DNA of 64,000 nucleotides. It comes from Monilinia fructicola (Eukaryota > Ascomycota > Leotiomycetes > Helotiales > Sclerotiniaceae). Under the pieces are notes generated by a model, which had not been told where the DNA came from, did no database searches, and was given only the letters and a program-made list of their open reading frames with translations. This document shows, piece after piece, positions 49,967 to 62,089 of the stretch (position 1 is its first letter; each line of letters opens with the position of its first letter). The position numbers and the translations under genes were made by a program. The DNA lies in contig VICG01000003.1 in NCBI GenBank assembly GCA_008692225.1, positions 551,501-615,500 of the forward strand, in the 5' to 3' direction.

Positions 49967-52392
49967 CTATTTAGCGAAATGAAGATCATATCCTAGCCAC
50001 TTTCTGGCGTTCACTTCGGGGACAGTAAGGCCTGGGTAGCCGTATGTCAAGGGTAGGAAGAAATACCATCCGAAAAGTACAACGGAGAGAATCACTCCAA
50101 CTGCGGCCCAGGACAACATCAAGTTTTGCCCAGCAAGTTTTTCGCGTGCTGGAAGATGCTTCTTAACGGCACCTGCCTTCTTCGCGATTCCTGATGGAAC
50201 GTCGTCAAGGACAGGCTCCACATTGAAAATAAACTCAAGCAATGCTCCGGTGATCAAACAAGATGCCAAGTGAGCAGGCAAATAATGATGCAAGAACAAT
50301 TGACGACCCATGAGATAAAACGGTAGATAATGTGTTGCCCAAGCAAGGAAAAAGAAACCGGTAGAATTGTAAAGGCGGGATCGGGTACCTGAAAGGAATG
50401 TTAGTGGAAGTCTGTACTTGAGGCAAAAGAGGTGGAAAACTCACGGGTATCCAATGCATCAACGCCACGGCGTAATGACAATTGATCAGCAGCCCAAATC
50501 CCAACATAAACAGCAAGCAAACTGCTCGCTAACCACCAACCGAGAGGGTTTCCCAGAAAGTAAATTTGTTGTCTGGTATCGTTTTGGGTCCAGAAGCTAA
50601 CACCTCTCAATAGGAATGGCCAAACAAAAGGTTCACTGGCATATGGATGACTGCTAGTTAATGCATTGTTGTGATAGAACATGGCTCGTTGTAACTCGAA
50701 CCATTTCTTTAAGAATGGAAGGCTCTTGACCTTGCGTTCTTCCTTGATCAAGCGTGGAGAGTCCTTGGGGATAGATGGTATTTCATCCACATACCAAATG
50801 TTGGAGCTTTGAGCCAAGTTTTTATTTCCATTGATCTCTTGTTGCTTGTAGGCCCAATCTGGTAAGGGGGTTGTGTGTGTCCACATGGCAACCTTACTTG
50901 GGAAATGGATAAGTTTGAACTGTCCTTGGAGACTCTTGAAATCCTGGCGGGGTTTGCCATTTTCAATTCGGAGTTCAAATAGAGTATCATTCAAACGCTC
51001 ACCCAGTGCCTCCTCAAGGGGAACAGTGGTGAATTCTTGGTTTGTTGGGTAGTATGGAGAAGCAACATCATGCGACAAGAGCATTGTGTTTGTGACTACA
51101 TGTCTTAATCTAATGACTTCATTGTTCTTGACAGGGCGACCAGAAACTTCTTCAAAGGTGCCTGCAGGAATGATTTGCCAGTGATTGTTAGCATCGGCAT
51201 ATGGGTAACCGGTAACCTGTTGACCTTGGCTAGAGACTCTACCGTCGTCATATCTAAGAGGGTATCTATCGGGATGACTGTGCAGGAACCCATGTGTTTC
51301 CTTGTGCTTAATCTGAATATTATCAAAGTAATTGATGGTAACAGCGTTTGCGGTCATGGCGTTGTCGCTAAGTGTCTCTTGAAATTCAGGGGACATGAAA
51401 TCATCACCCGGACCTGATTTTGTCAAGATTGCGAAATGTACCTGGAACCAAAACAAGTAGAAGAGGAAGGGTACAATAATAAGGGCAACGGCGCGAGCTG
51501 CAAAATGTTTACCAAATTCTGGTAAGCTCAAGGCACCCTGGCGACGTTTGATATCCAGCAAGCTCCAGAGATCAATTGCAACTGCGGAGCCAATCGTAAC
51601 AAATGCGAATGTGCCAACATACTTGGTTGAGATATCACAGCTCAAGGCAAATCCAGTCAAGAGGAGCCACTTCCACCACTTTCTTGAGAATGGAATATGT
51701 CGAAGTTTGTAGAACTTGATATAGCAGAGGAGACTGCATGCCATCGCAAGAACCAGAGTAGCATCCAACAAGATCAAACGAGTTTGACCAATATGAGCAT
51801 TGTCGAATAGAACCAATGAAGCAGAGAGAACACACGCGGGTAGAGTATAACCGGATTCCCACATGATAGCGAAGACGGTTGGAACTGTCAAGGCTCCAAG
51901 AAGAGCAGGCATAGCGCGGAAAGCCACATATGGCACCTTGTTATCGATGTAAGAGTCCCCAATGTTTTCGAAATGGAAATGGCCATCATATCCAACAAAC
52001 CAGCCCATCAAGGCAAAAAGAAGCTTCCCGAAGGGAGGATGAACATCGAAAAAGTAGGTTCGTTCTAGATAATATGAAGCAAACTACCGAGCAGTGTCAG
52101 ACAAGCTATATCTTTGATGGAGGTTTATGATGTATCTATGTACCTTGCCAAAATGTACTTCGTCGAACACTACTTCATTGGGATGACTGATTCCCCAAAA
52201 TCTTGTAACAAATGCCAGAATTGTGATGATGAACAGTGCGATCCTATAGTCCCATTCTGGTCCGGTTTTGCTCTGAATATCTTTCACTAGAGCTTCGAGC
52301 TCCGGATGAGGAGCTACAACCACAGGGGCATCTTTTCCTTGGGGTGGAACTGAGCCACCTTTTCGTTTTCGAACTGAACCTTGGGAGGACAT
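49967..52392 (-). CDS. pmt4: Protein O-mannosyltransferase, PMT4 family
   Basis: ER membrane enzyme transferring mannose from dolichyl-phosphate-mannose to Ser/Thr of secretory proteins. Exons: 52144-52392, 50445-52083, 49967-50388 (769 aa, no frameshift). The N-terminus carries VVFDEVHFGK, split by intron 1, then FASYYLERTYFFDVHPPFGK, the family catalytic loop. The central lumenal MIR region has HSHPDRYPLRYDDGRVSSQG and SGPGDDFMSPEFQETL, both close to yeast Pmt4. QQEINGNK, ASEPFVWPFLLRGVSFW and FLHHYLPAHL follow. The TSS-proximal codon is taken as the ATG at 52392 (MSSQGSV); an in-frame TTG upstream is not used. It is convergent with the MUP1-like gene, 585 bp away, and divergent from the RidA fusion. 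Confidence 0.95.
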
Positions 52393-53659
52393 ATCGAAGC
52401 TGTTCAAGTATAAAGGTCAAGGGTATAAAAAGTTCTAATGGACCAAATAATAAATGGTTAGTTATAGATCTGCGCGAGGTACGAGGATCGAGTGCGGAAG
52501 CTATGATACCTGGATGATAGCTTCTTGGATGGACTGATTGATAGATAGATGATGCCATTGTAGCAGAACTGAAATGAAAATGACTCACAAGAGTGCTGTA
52601 GCAGCAACTTATCTAAAGAATGTAAGAAGATGTCATTGATCTCAAAAGAGAGAGCGGTAGAAGTATTTTTGTCACTTTACTCGAGTGTTGTTGGTGTTGT
52701 TATTGTTGTTGTTGATGTTGATACCTACTAGATTTTTAAAAGAGGATTGAATTGAAGGAACCTGGAAGTACGCACTGTTCCACCCCTTGGTGAGCTGAGA
52801 TTAGTTCTAATACCAATTGAGCCGCGTAAGAATAGAATAGGACACTTTGTTAAGAATCTCGCCTGTGGTTGCTTGTTAGACCAAATGAGCTTTGTTAGCT
52901 CGTCATCATTTGTTTGATCAACACAGGGGGGTTTTATATCATGAATATAGATTTATAATTAGATTTAGAGGTTTATGAAATCAATATAGAGTTGGATTTA
53001 GATTTAGATTTGAATTTAAATATATATATATAATATATAATTATTTAATATATAATTATTTATTATATAATTATTAAATGTATAATTATTTATTATATAT
53101 ATTATTTATTATATATATTATTATATATATATTATTTATTATATATATTATTATTATAATATTATTTTATTATATATATTATTTATTATATTATTATTAT
53201 TATATTATATATATTTATTATATATATCATTTATTATATATATTAACTATATCAATTCGTAGATATATATATATATATCTATATATATAAAGATCATAAT
53301 AATAAAAACACTTCTAAATTTAAATATTAATTACATCTCAACACCTCTCTAATTAATTCTTATTTATTATCCTTTCCATGTCTTCCCGGGCCACTTCCAA
53401 TAGTGTAAATTCTCGATTTAGTCTAATCACGTGAAGATAAGTATCTTCGATTTTAGATAAGAGCTGCAAAATAATCCCTCGAATATTTCTTCACAATCCA
53501 TACTTGTATACTTGATCAAGTGTTGCTACAATAACAATAACAATAACAATAAGAATAATCAACCAGCCAAAGCCAAAATAATAAATTGAATACCTCGACT
53601 CGAAGTGTCACTCTGTTTATAAACACGGACAAGGAAGTCGTTGATATCATAAGGAGGAG
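52393..53659. other. Intergenic with AT-rich low-complexity core
   Basis: Between the divergent PMT4 and RidA-fusion genes. A GTT-rich run lies near 52685-52725. The core at 53010-53290 is almost pure A/T with TATATATTATTTATT-type units. No coding pattern seen. Confidence 0.7.
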
Positions 53660-54408
53660 ATGTTCTCAAGAAGAACAATGTTCAGATCTGGTGCCACGAG
53701 GCTCATCAGTACCAGCAGTCGTCCCTCACTGACTGTGACAAGCATGCAAAGTTGGACAGCTTCGAAATCATGGGCATTGGCAGCTTCGAGACCGAGAATG
53801 TACGCGGCCAAAACCCTCGCACAAAAGTTCTTGAAAGGTGATTGGAACTGTCCAGAGTGTGGGTTTCATAACTTTGCAGCAAGAGACGAATGCAAGTGTG
53901 GCCATCCTAGAAAACCTACTCATCCAATAAATAGCGAGAAACTTCCAGCTCGTAAGTCCCTATACTCTGATTTTGCAATTATATACTAAACTCCCGTCTG
54001 TAGCAATTGGTCCATATGTAAGTCAGCATCATTGAAATAAAAACCAAAAAATGCATCCTATATTAATCAATATTCTATCGTCAACAGTCTCATGCCATGA
54101 AAACACCTACTGCTATCTATGTTTCCGGTCAACTTCCAGTAGACTTCGATGGTAACCTTGTGGAAGGCACAATAAGTGAAAAGACAGGAACAGTTTTCCA
54201 AAATCTGAGCGAGGTTCTCTCTACCGCTGGCTCTTCTCTCGACAAGGTTATCAAGGTCCAAGTTTTCTTGACAGACATGAAGGATTTCGCCGAGATGAAC
54301 GAGGAGTATGAAAAGTGGATCAAGCATAAGCCAGCGAGAAGTTGTGTGGCCGTCAAGGAGTTGCCAAAGGGAGTCAACATTGAGATTGAATGCATCGCTG
54401 CGCCTTAG
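53660..54408 (+). CDS. RanBP2-type zinc finger fused to RidA/YjgF domain, probably mitochondrial
   Basis: RidA proteins deaminate reactive enamine/imine intermediates; the yeast mitochondrial form (Mmf1) protects isoleucine synthesis. Exons: 53660-53951, 54004-54017 (14 nt), 54088-54408 (208 aa, no frameshift). The N-terminus is Arg/Ser-rich without acids (MFSRRTMFRSGATRLISTSS), typical of a mitochondrial presequence. A zinc finger follows at residues about 60-82: GDWNCPECGFHNFAARDE then CKCG. RidA motifs are GPYSH, IYVSGQLPV, FQNLSEVL, KVIKVQVFLTDM, PARSC and IEIECIAA. The second cysteine pair is C-x-C, where RanBP2 fingers usually have C-x2-C. RanBP2 fingers bind RNA or ubiquitin; what it does here is unknown. 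Confidence 0.9.
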
Positions 54409-55460
54409 ATGGACTCATTTACTGCGCGGTGTAAATGTATTCTATCATACTTCACAGTGTAGGATATCAAAAGTTTTAACTTGTTCTGAGCCATCTTGTG
54501 TTTCTGAGCCTTGCTGGACTGTGAAGGATGGTATGACAGCAAGGTTGAAGAGAAATGACTGGAGGATGCTATTGAGGATTTTTCCACATTTAACATGAAG
54601 TCAAGGTGTGGATACTCCTAGGTTTATTGGTTGATTCAATGGACTCAAAGTCAATGAACGTTCCGGGGAGAGGTAGACAAAATTGCGGCAGCTTTGTTAC
54701 ATCGTTGAAATGATGAGAAGACAAAGGTTTACTGAGGGGGAGATATGTCTGGGACGAGACTAATTTAAATATTCTACTCGTCTGATCTTCTGCAAGTGCA
54801 CTTTTCGCATATTGGGTAAAAATTAAGAAGACTCGTGGACTGTCAAGAAGCAAATTTCTCTGCACATTTCATCCGGTACGTTCGTTAACCCTCGAATCCA
54901 CATACCTTCAATGCAGGACATGTGATAACAAAATTCTATGCATCATATCAACAAGCTCTATATTATATTCAATCCGTTGAATATATGATCCTTCAAAGTG
55001 GGATTACTTCTTCACTAAGCTATACGTGGCATCTGCAAAAAACCCGCTAGCCTCCTTGACTCCCGTTCAAGCGAATGCGGATAAATGAGTTGCAAATCAC
55101 GAGTTCATCAATATCATCATTTCACGGCCCGCCATTTCCTAGCATCAATATCAAATCTGACATATGCCCCCTCCAGACAAGTTAATCGTGGGAAACGTGG
55201 AAAGGCTTAGGTATGACTATACCAATTTCTCGAAATGGCTGGGCATATTTGCAACGGTATATTGCTGTGGTGATTTGATAGTATTCACTACCTAGTATTT
55301 ATTAAAGTTAATGCTTTTCCCAAGCTACTGTTATCACCTCATGGATTGTTGCTCATTATCTTTTCACTTGAAGAATTGTTGTTAAACAATACAACATAAA
55401 GGAAGACCCTGTGCATTATTTGCAAAGACAGCAACAAGCTCCATTAGAAGCATCCTAAAT
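54409..55460. other. Intergenic, nothing recognised
   Basis: About 1 kb between the RidA fusion and the cellulase gene. Only short ORFs; the right side is probably the cellulase promoter. Confidence 0.6.
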
Positions 55461-56594
55461 ATGACAGTCACATCTCTCTTCTCATTTTTCCTCCCTTTCC
55501 TCCTTCCCACACTCATCTATGCCCAAGCCTCCGGAAGTGGCAGCACGACCCGTTATTGGGATTGTTGCAAAGCTTCATGTGCCTGGAACGGAAAGGCTAC
55601 CTTGGCCTCTGGTTCCAACCCAGTCACTTCTTGTGATATCTCTAACAATCCGCTCTCTAACTACAATGCCGTCTCTTACTGTGCTTCTTCTACCGGTACT
55701 GCTTACATGTGTGGTTCGCAAACTCCTTGGGCAGTCTCAAGTACGCTGAGTTATGGATTTGCAGCCACGAATATTGCTGGTGGGACAGAAGCGAGTTTGG
55801 TGCTGCGCTTGCTATCAATTGACGTTCACGAGTGGACCTGTCGCCGGCAAACAAATGATTGTTCAAGCTACCAATACGGGAGGAGATTTAGGAAGCAACC
55901 AGTTCGATCTCGCCGTACGTATCCACATTCCATTCTCCCACCACAATACAAACATCCAACTAAATCTCCCACCATAGATTCCCGGCGGTGGTTTTGGCAT
56001 CTTCAACGCCTGCACAAACCAATACCCTTCAACACCCGCCGCTTCATGGGGTGCTCAATACGGCGGAATCTCTTCTCGCGATCAATGCGCATCTCTACCC
56101 GCAGCCCTACAAGCAGGGTGTTATTGGCGCTTCAACTGGTTCCTCAACGCCGACAACCCCAGCGTCTCCTTCAAACAAGTCGCTTGCCCCGCCGCCCTCA
56201 CCGCAAAAAGCGGGTGTGTACGAGCCAACGATGCTATCAACGAGTCACCTACAGGCTCAAGTGTCGTACCTACCTATGCATCTACAGCTAGCAGCACAAG
56301 TGCAAGTACAAGTACGAGCGCAGGCGGCGGCGGAACCACAACGAGCTCTACGACGACCACCAGTGCGGGAAGCGGTGGAACTGGAACGCCCGTCGCGCAT
56401 TATGGGCAGTGTGGTGGGGCCGGATATACAGGTTCAACGGCTGTAAGTTATGTTTCGTTACGGTTCTCCTTGAAACGTGTTATTTGTCACTAGCAGCGCA
56501 ACTGTCTCGATTTTCTAGATTGCTAAGTTTCCTACAGTGCGCATCGCCATACACATGTACATACGTCAACGCCTATTACTCCCAGTGCTTGTAA
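55461..56594 (+). CDS. Secreted endoglucanase, GH45 with C-terminal CBM1
   Basis: Plant cell-wall cellulase. Exons: 55461-55914, 55978-56442, 56538-56594 (corrected about 324 aa). The signal peptide is [13 protein letters not shown], followed by QASGSGS. The GH45 signature [15 protein letters not shown] contains one catalytic Asp; the second lies near [34 protein letters not shown] and [14 protein letters not shown] also fit the family. A Ser/Thr/Gly linker leads to the cellulose-binding CBM1: [15 protein letters not shown], an intron, then [18 protein letters not shown]. Oddity: TTT at 55796-55798 where TT continues the frame (GTEASWCCACYQ). Expected to be induced during plant growth and repressed by glucose, but I see no site I would assert. 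Confidence 0.95.
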
Positions 56595-57236
56595 GCATCG
56601 AGCGGACCAATGAATGCGAGGGTCTGAGTAAGGAAGATGAATGAATTGCTAGCGGGCTGGCCTCAATATCAAAATTGTACATACAAATCAAGATTATTCT
56701 CTGCGCATATGGAGCAGGGTGAGTTGTGCAGTTTAGCGTTTCACTAATTCACCCCTATTGCATCGCGCATACTTTGAACTTAGATTCTGGGCATATGGTG
56801 AAGATTCTAAGATCTTAAAATCTTACATTTTAAGCTGATTCTAGGGAGCCATGAGGGTAGTTCATGAGGGCAGTTCATGTGCGTGGTTAAGAGTACCTGT
56901 TTATGTATTGATGCCATTCAAGTAATACTAGAGAATAGGGGAGATGGCTGTGACTTGATGTAACAGGATGCTTTGTGTTCTAGTCGATCTGGCCTCGAAG
57001 TCATCATATCGGGCATGTTCTGCAGTTAAGTTTAGAGTTGACTTTCATCTTCTATTAATGTCATAGATCATACTTTAAGATACTTCTAGTTGCTCATAGA
57101 TAGAGAAATATCGGGAATTTTCTTGTTGTTAAACAAATACTCCGTTGCTTATACAAATATAGATTATAGTACAACTTTATTATCCAAATACATAAACCAA
57201 TCCTATAACTAACCATATCATCTCTTTCTTTCTTTC

Positions 57237-58206
57237 TTACACTAAATTATCCACATCATCAGAAGGGGTGGGCTCATATCCATCAACCTTTGAGGTATAA
57301 GGTGGCCTAGTACTTTCCATCAGCACGTTGACGATTACACCTTACTCCAACAATCCTATATATGTAAAGTACTCACTTAACATAATTTCTCAACCCCACT
57401 AGCCCAGCCGTACCGACAGCATAAACCCCCAACAAGTTACTCCAGCCCGTCTCTCCAATCTGTCTCTGACCAACCGCTAAGGCCACCAAATCATACACCA
57501 AACACCCTCCAAAGATCCAATCACTGTTACTAGATAACAAGCCAAAGCCTAGTCCCGTCACAATCTTGACAGCGGTCGAGGGACCCTCATGATCAAAATA
57601 GGCCACCGATCCATTGTGCAGGAGATCAAGAATCCCAATGCCGGCGAATGTTTTTGAGACAACGTGTGTGAGGATCGAAGAGGTAGATTGGGTATTCATC
57701 GGCGACTGACGGAGGAAGATGTAGTAAAGTTGTGTGAAGGAATTGATAAGAACGAATATATTTGCAATCTTGAGGGAAGAAGAGTTCCAGAATATCATCC
57801 AGGCTAGCGACATCTGTTAGCAATCGAACACTCACCCATCCCCCGCACACCCCACCAATTCTGCAGGAGCGTCACGTCCCCCGTCCGGGAAATACTAACA
57901 AGCGATGCACAAATTTCCCACGGCATAAAACGGCGCGAAATCCACCATCTTTCGCACCTCCTCCTTCTCCTTGGCCCCCTTGCTCGGATCCAATTTCCAG
58001 AGTCGATACAGCCACACGAGTTGGAAGATCTGTTGGGGGAAAAAGAAAAGTGCAATGGCGTAGGGTTGCGGAGACCAGAATGAGAGATGCGCGTCGTGGA
58101 TATCTTTCATGTTCGGGGAGGAGAGCATGCCGTATTGTTGAGCGGCGAAGTCGATGAGGAAGGAGAGGGGGGCGACGTAGCGCGCGGTGCTGTGTGTCAT
58201 GCCCAT
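57237..58206 (-). CDS. Conserved-looking membrane protein, function unknown
   Basis: Exons: 57900-58206, 57377-57803, 57237-57306 (267 aa). It starts MGMTHSTARYVAPLSFLIDF. The first intron spans 57804-57899, with the acceptor at TAG before CCTGGATG. Hydrophobic segments (PYAIALFFFPQQIFQLVWLY, NIFVLINSFTQLYYIF, a GLGFGLLSSNSDWIF region, LLGVYAVGTAGLVGL) suggest four to six TM helices. The open frame stops within GTGAGT at 57373. That GTGAGT is a strong donor, and splicing to 57306 adds KPPYTSKVDGYEPTPSDD then VDNLV. Without it the protein ends at NYVK; both lengths divide by three. I do not recognise a named family and claim no function. Confidence 0.7.
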
Positions 58207-60499
58207 CTTGAATGGCTGTTTGAGGGAACTGGGGATGGGGATTATGATTGGGTTTTGGAGGACTTTATGTGATTTACTTTCGTGGTAATGTGGAAAATCG
58301 TGTGAAGTTATAAGAGTTGGGAAGGAGAGGTGGTGTTGATATGGTAGCTTCTTCCGGACAAGACCCCAAAGTGATGATGTCAACGATCGATCTAGACTAA
58401 GGTTTCTATCTGCTTTGTCCACGATTTTTAGTAAATAACCCCATGTTTTAGTTATTTGTATATTTATCTCTACTCAAGTCTAACGTCAGATGAACAATCT
58501 CAAACCAAAAATTGTATACTTGTATAATGTAATCGAGCCCAATAGAACTGTTGGTTCACAATGACGTCATTCCTCACCCGCCAATGAAGGGGGTCAATAC
58601 TAAAGTTACCGAGACCCTCCAGGCGGAACGACCCGTCTTAAGAAGAAGAGCGCCCGAGAACATTTCATGCATTTACAGGTATTTATAGCTGGCCTACTCT
58701 TCTCTCTCCGTAATTAATCTTCTCAACATCACCACACAATTTGATGATATGTTCTTTGCATATTGTGAGGAACAAAGCAAAACACAGGACCCAGGTACTG
58801 TAACACAAGCTAATATTGACGACAGCAAAATGAGCTCGCTTTCTGGTAGCATCGCAAAAGGCAACGATGTGGAAGGTTTGGGTGGCTGTGTTTGGTTGCG
58901 AAGAAGTGGACAATGAGTATATGTGAATACCACAGATTTAACAGGAATATACAAAGAAGTGTATGATATAATGGAAACCGATACTGAATCAGAAGAGTAT
59001 GGACGGCGAATGCAGAGCCTAATAATTCTCCCAAGAAGTGCCAATCCAACAACTAGAAGAATGACCAGGTTGAGAACTTCTGGAGTTCAATGAACTTGAA
59101 GGTATCCTAGCATTCGGCGACACATTTGGTATAATTATTGCATGCATGCATCTAGAGAATGCGGCGGATGCACAGGATGTGCAAAGAATTGATTGAGGGT
59201 CGAATGCGGGGCGATCAAAACCTCCAAGTCGATCTCGAGCCGTTGGCTTCAGCATTGAGGCTCATCAGATAGAGTTTCCTACAGACGAAACCAATCTCTC
59301 ATGTTGACCTTCACCATGGGTTCATAGCTACTCTGCCCACAAAAGCAATGCATTGATAGCCTTTCTGTACGTTGGACACTTGGACCATAGGGACATGTTT
59401 TCGACAAGGAATATCGAAAAAAGATATCACAATGTACGATTGTGATCAACTATGAGAACTAGAAGTTTTGTGACCCAGCCAGAGTCTTTCGCCGTGGACA
59501 ATCGCCGCCTGTGTGTACTCCCCTGGAGACAACATCTCTGCCACGCGCAAGAAAAAGCACCCCCTTGACCTTCCGTTTTCGCCTAGCTAGGCTTTCCTTG
59601 CCAAATGTAGATGGAACTGCGTGTATCACATTGAGTGGCTGTGGGAAACTAGGACCTTCGCCGATCCAGAGCCACGGGTTTCGCTTGCAGGTGTACCTAT
59701 TCCTGCTGATATTTTAAGTGTCACCTTCATGAATTGTAGAGGCTTGCGCTAAACTAGTTTAAGCAACTTAACCCCCTTTAACCTTATTTATCGGCTAGCG
59801 TTGGCGAACACTAAGGCCATCCAGCTGGCAGGATATCATCCATCTCTCTATCTCATTATTTGTTCTTATGATCATCATCGGAGTAGAACTATCCTATGGC
59901 TATGAGAAGGGATCACCAATTCTCAAATAAATCTTATTGACCTTCGAGACGGTAGAAAATCGAACACAAACCTTCTTGATTCTTCATTCTTTCTAAACAA
60001 TAGTGGTCAGTGCTTGCCCATGCCAGAAGATGTTCGAGCATTGTCAGTCAAGGTCCGAGGCTTGCGGAGCATGATATATTTGCTATTTGCTGAGTACACA
60101 CCTGCGATGAGCGTTTGTTGAAATGGATTTATTTAATTGTATCTATTCATACGAAGCTGCTATTGGTTACTCGGACCTGGCAGTGGCCTGGTGGCCCTTG
60201 AATCATTCTTTTACTTTCCTACAATGGTTCGAGGAGAATGCAATGTCCTTAAACTACGGACACAAAATGGAGAAAAAGCTGGCCAATGATTGATCGGGAT
60301 GATCAGCAGTACCAAGGTGTTGTAGGAAGTGGATAGAAGAAAAATGATTAACGAGAACATTTTATTCAATGCCTCAGTGTGCACATTGTATCCGTTATAT
60401 CAAGGACCAGAATGAAGTGATCATGAATATCTGATTCATTAATGCTGTCTTATACACCAACGCCGGCTAATATACATCCCTCTAGTCTCCAACAGACTT
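58207..60499. other. Intergenic, nothing recognised
   Basis: About 2.3 kb of mixed AT-rich DNA with ORFs under 120 codons on both strands and no domain content. Confidence 0.6.
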
Positions 60500-62089
60500 C
60501 TAGTTGTATTGCATATAAGTGGCAGTGGAGTTAAACTTCAAGTTACCCTTGATGACCTTGTCAACTGCGCTCAAGAAATCCTTTTCTGTCGCGACCTTTC
60601 TTCTAGCACGGATAGCGAACATTCCTGCTTCTGTGCAAACACTTCGAAGTTCAGCACCAGTAGAGTTAGGGCAAAGACGTGAAATCAATTCCCATCTGAT
60701 GTCTCTTTCAACAGACATACTCTTGGCGTGAATTCTGAGAATATTTGCTCGTCCCTCGAGATCGGGCAGCGAAAATTCGATTTTTCTATCGATACGTCCA
60801 GGTCTCATCAAGGCGGGATCCAAAGTAGAAGGTCTGTTGGTGGCGAACATGACCTTAATATTTCCTCTTGCGTCAAAGCCATCCAGCTGGGTAATCAACT
60901 CCAACATAGTTCTTTGTACTTCGTTGTCTCCTCCAGCACCGTCATCAAAACGAGCACCTCCAACAGCATCAATTTCATCGAAGAAAATAATGCAAGCCTT
61001 CTTCGTCCTCGCCATTTCGAACAACTCACGAACCATTCTAGCACCCTCTCCAACGTACTTCTGTACCAACTCACTACCAATAACTCGAATGAATGTAGCG
61101 TCGGTTCTATTGGCGACAGCTCTGGCGCAAAGAGTTTTTCCGGTTCCTGGAGGACCATAGAGTAAAGCACCTTTAGGTGGGTCAATACCAAGGTTTACGA
61201 ATCTTTCTGGTGATAACAGTGGCATTTCGACAACTTCTCGCAGCTTCTCGACCTGTTCCTTGCAGCCTCCAACATCACCGTATGTAACATCCGGCTTCTC
61301 TTCAACTGTCATCATCGTAACGCTAGCATCAATCTTAGGGGGCAATGGTAATAAGATCTGGTATTTGTTGCGATCAACACTGTTTCGAGGGGGGTTAGCT
61401 TTGTTTTGTGGGTGAATTGAAACGACATTTCGCATACCCAACTCTCATTCCTTCCTCAATATCTGTAGGGCTGACACGCTCGCCGAGGTTCACCACAAAT
61501 TTCGCGATTTGCTTGACATTAATGACATATTTGCTCTTTTCCGTATCCTTCTCGTCTTGAATGATCTTCGTACATCTTGCGACTTGTAAGGGTTGCTCTT
61601 CAGACATTCGTTGTCTGTCTGCTGCTACGTCCCACAAATGAGGTGGCGCCAAACCGGTATCTGATTCCTGTTGAACCTTTAGAATGCGATCATGACGCTA
61701 CGAACCCAAAAGCTCTACCTTTACACCAATCTTCTCATTCACACTTGTTTGCTTTTCCTTGATCTGTTGTTCGAGTTTCTTCAGCGCGGCACCATATGGA
61801 GCTGCGCCATATGTTTTTAAGACTTGGATATCTCTATGTTATAAATCAGATGCTGTCGATGATGTGTTGGCTAGATAATGATGATCTTACTCATCTGATA
61901 AAGGTGTGATCTTCTTCTCCTCAACCTCGTCATCTGCAAAGTCCTAAGAAATTGTTAGAGAGCTCTGGTAGCTTGCGAAATAATATATCTACCTTCTTGT
62001 AGCTCTCCCAATTTTGCCCTTTTGCGCTGACCTTCAAATTGGTTAGTTCAAAGTTGCCTATATTAATCAAGGTGATTGATACGGACCAT
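60500..62089 (-). CDS. RPT1: 26S proteasome ATPase subunit RPT1
   Basis: AAA ATPase of the 19S base ring that unfolds ubiquitinated substrates in cytosol and nucleus. Six exons on the reverse strand: 62087-62089 (ATG only), 61993-62031, 61891-61943, 61719-61833, 61438-61667, 60500-61379 (439 aa). The small exons read [13 protein letters not shown], then [18 protein letters not shown] and [20 protein letters not shown], matching RPT1 N-termini. Seen: Walker A GPPGTGKT, Walker [14 protein letters not shown], second region of homology [20 protein letters not shown], and the C-terminus TATYMQYN, close to the HbYX-type end. The intron begins right after the start ATG (donor GTCCGT). It shares a 398-bp divergent promoter with CCT4. 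Confidence 0.95.
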
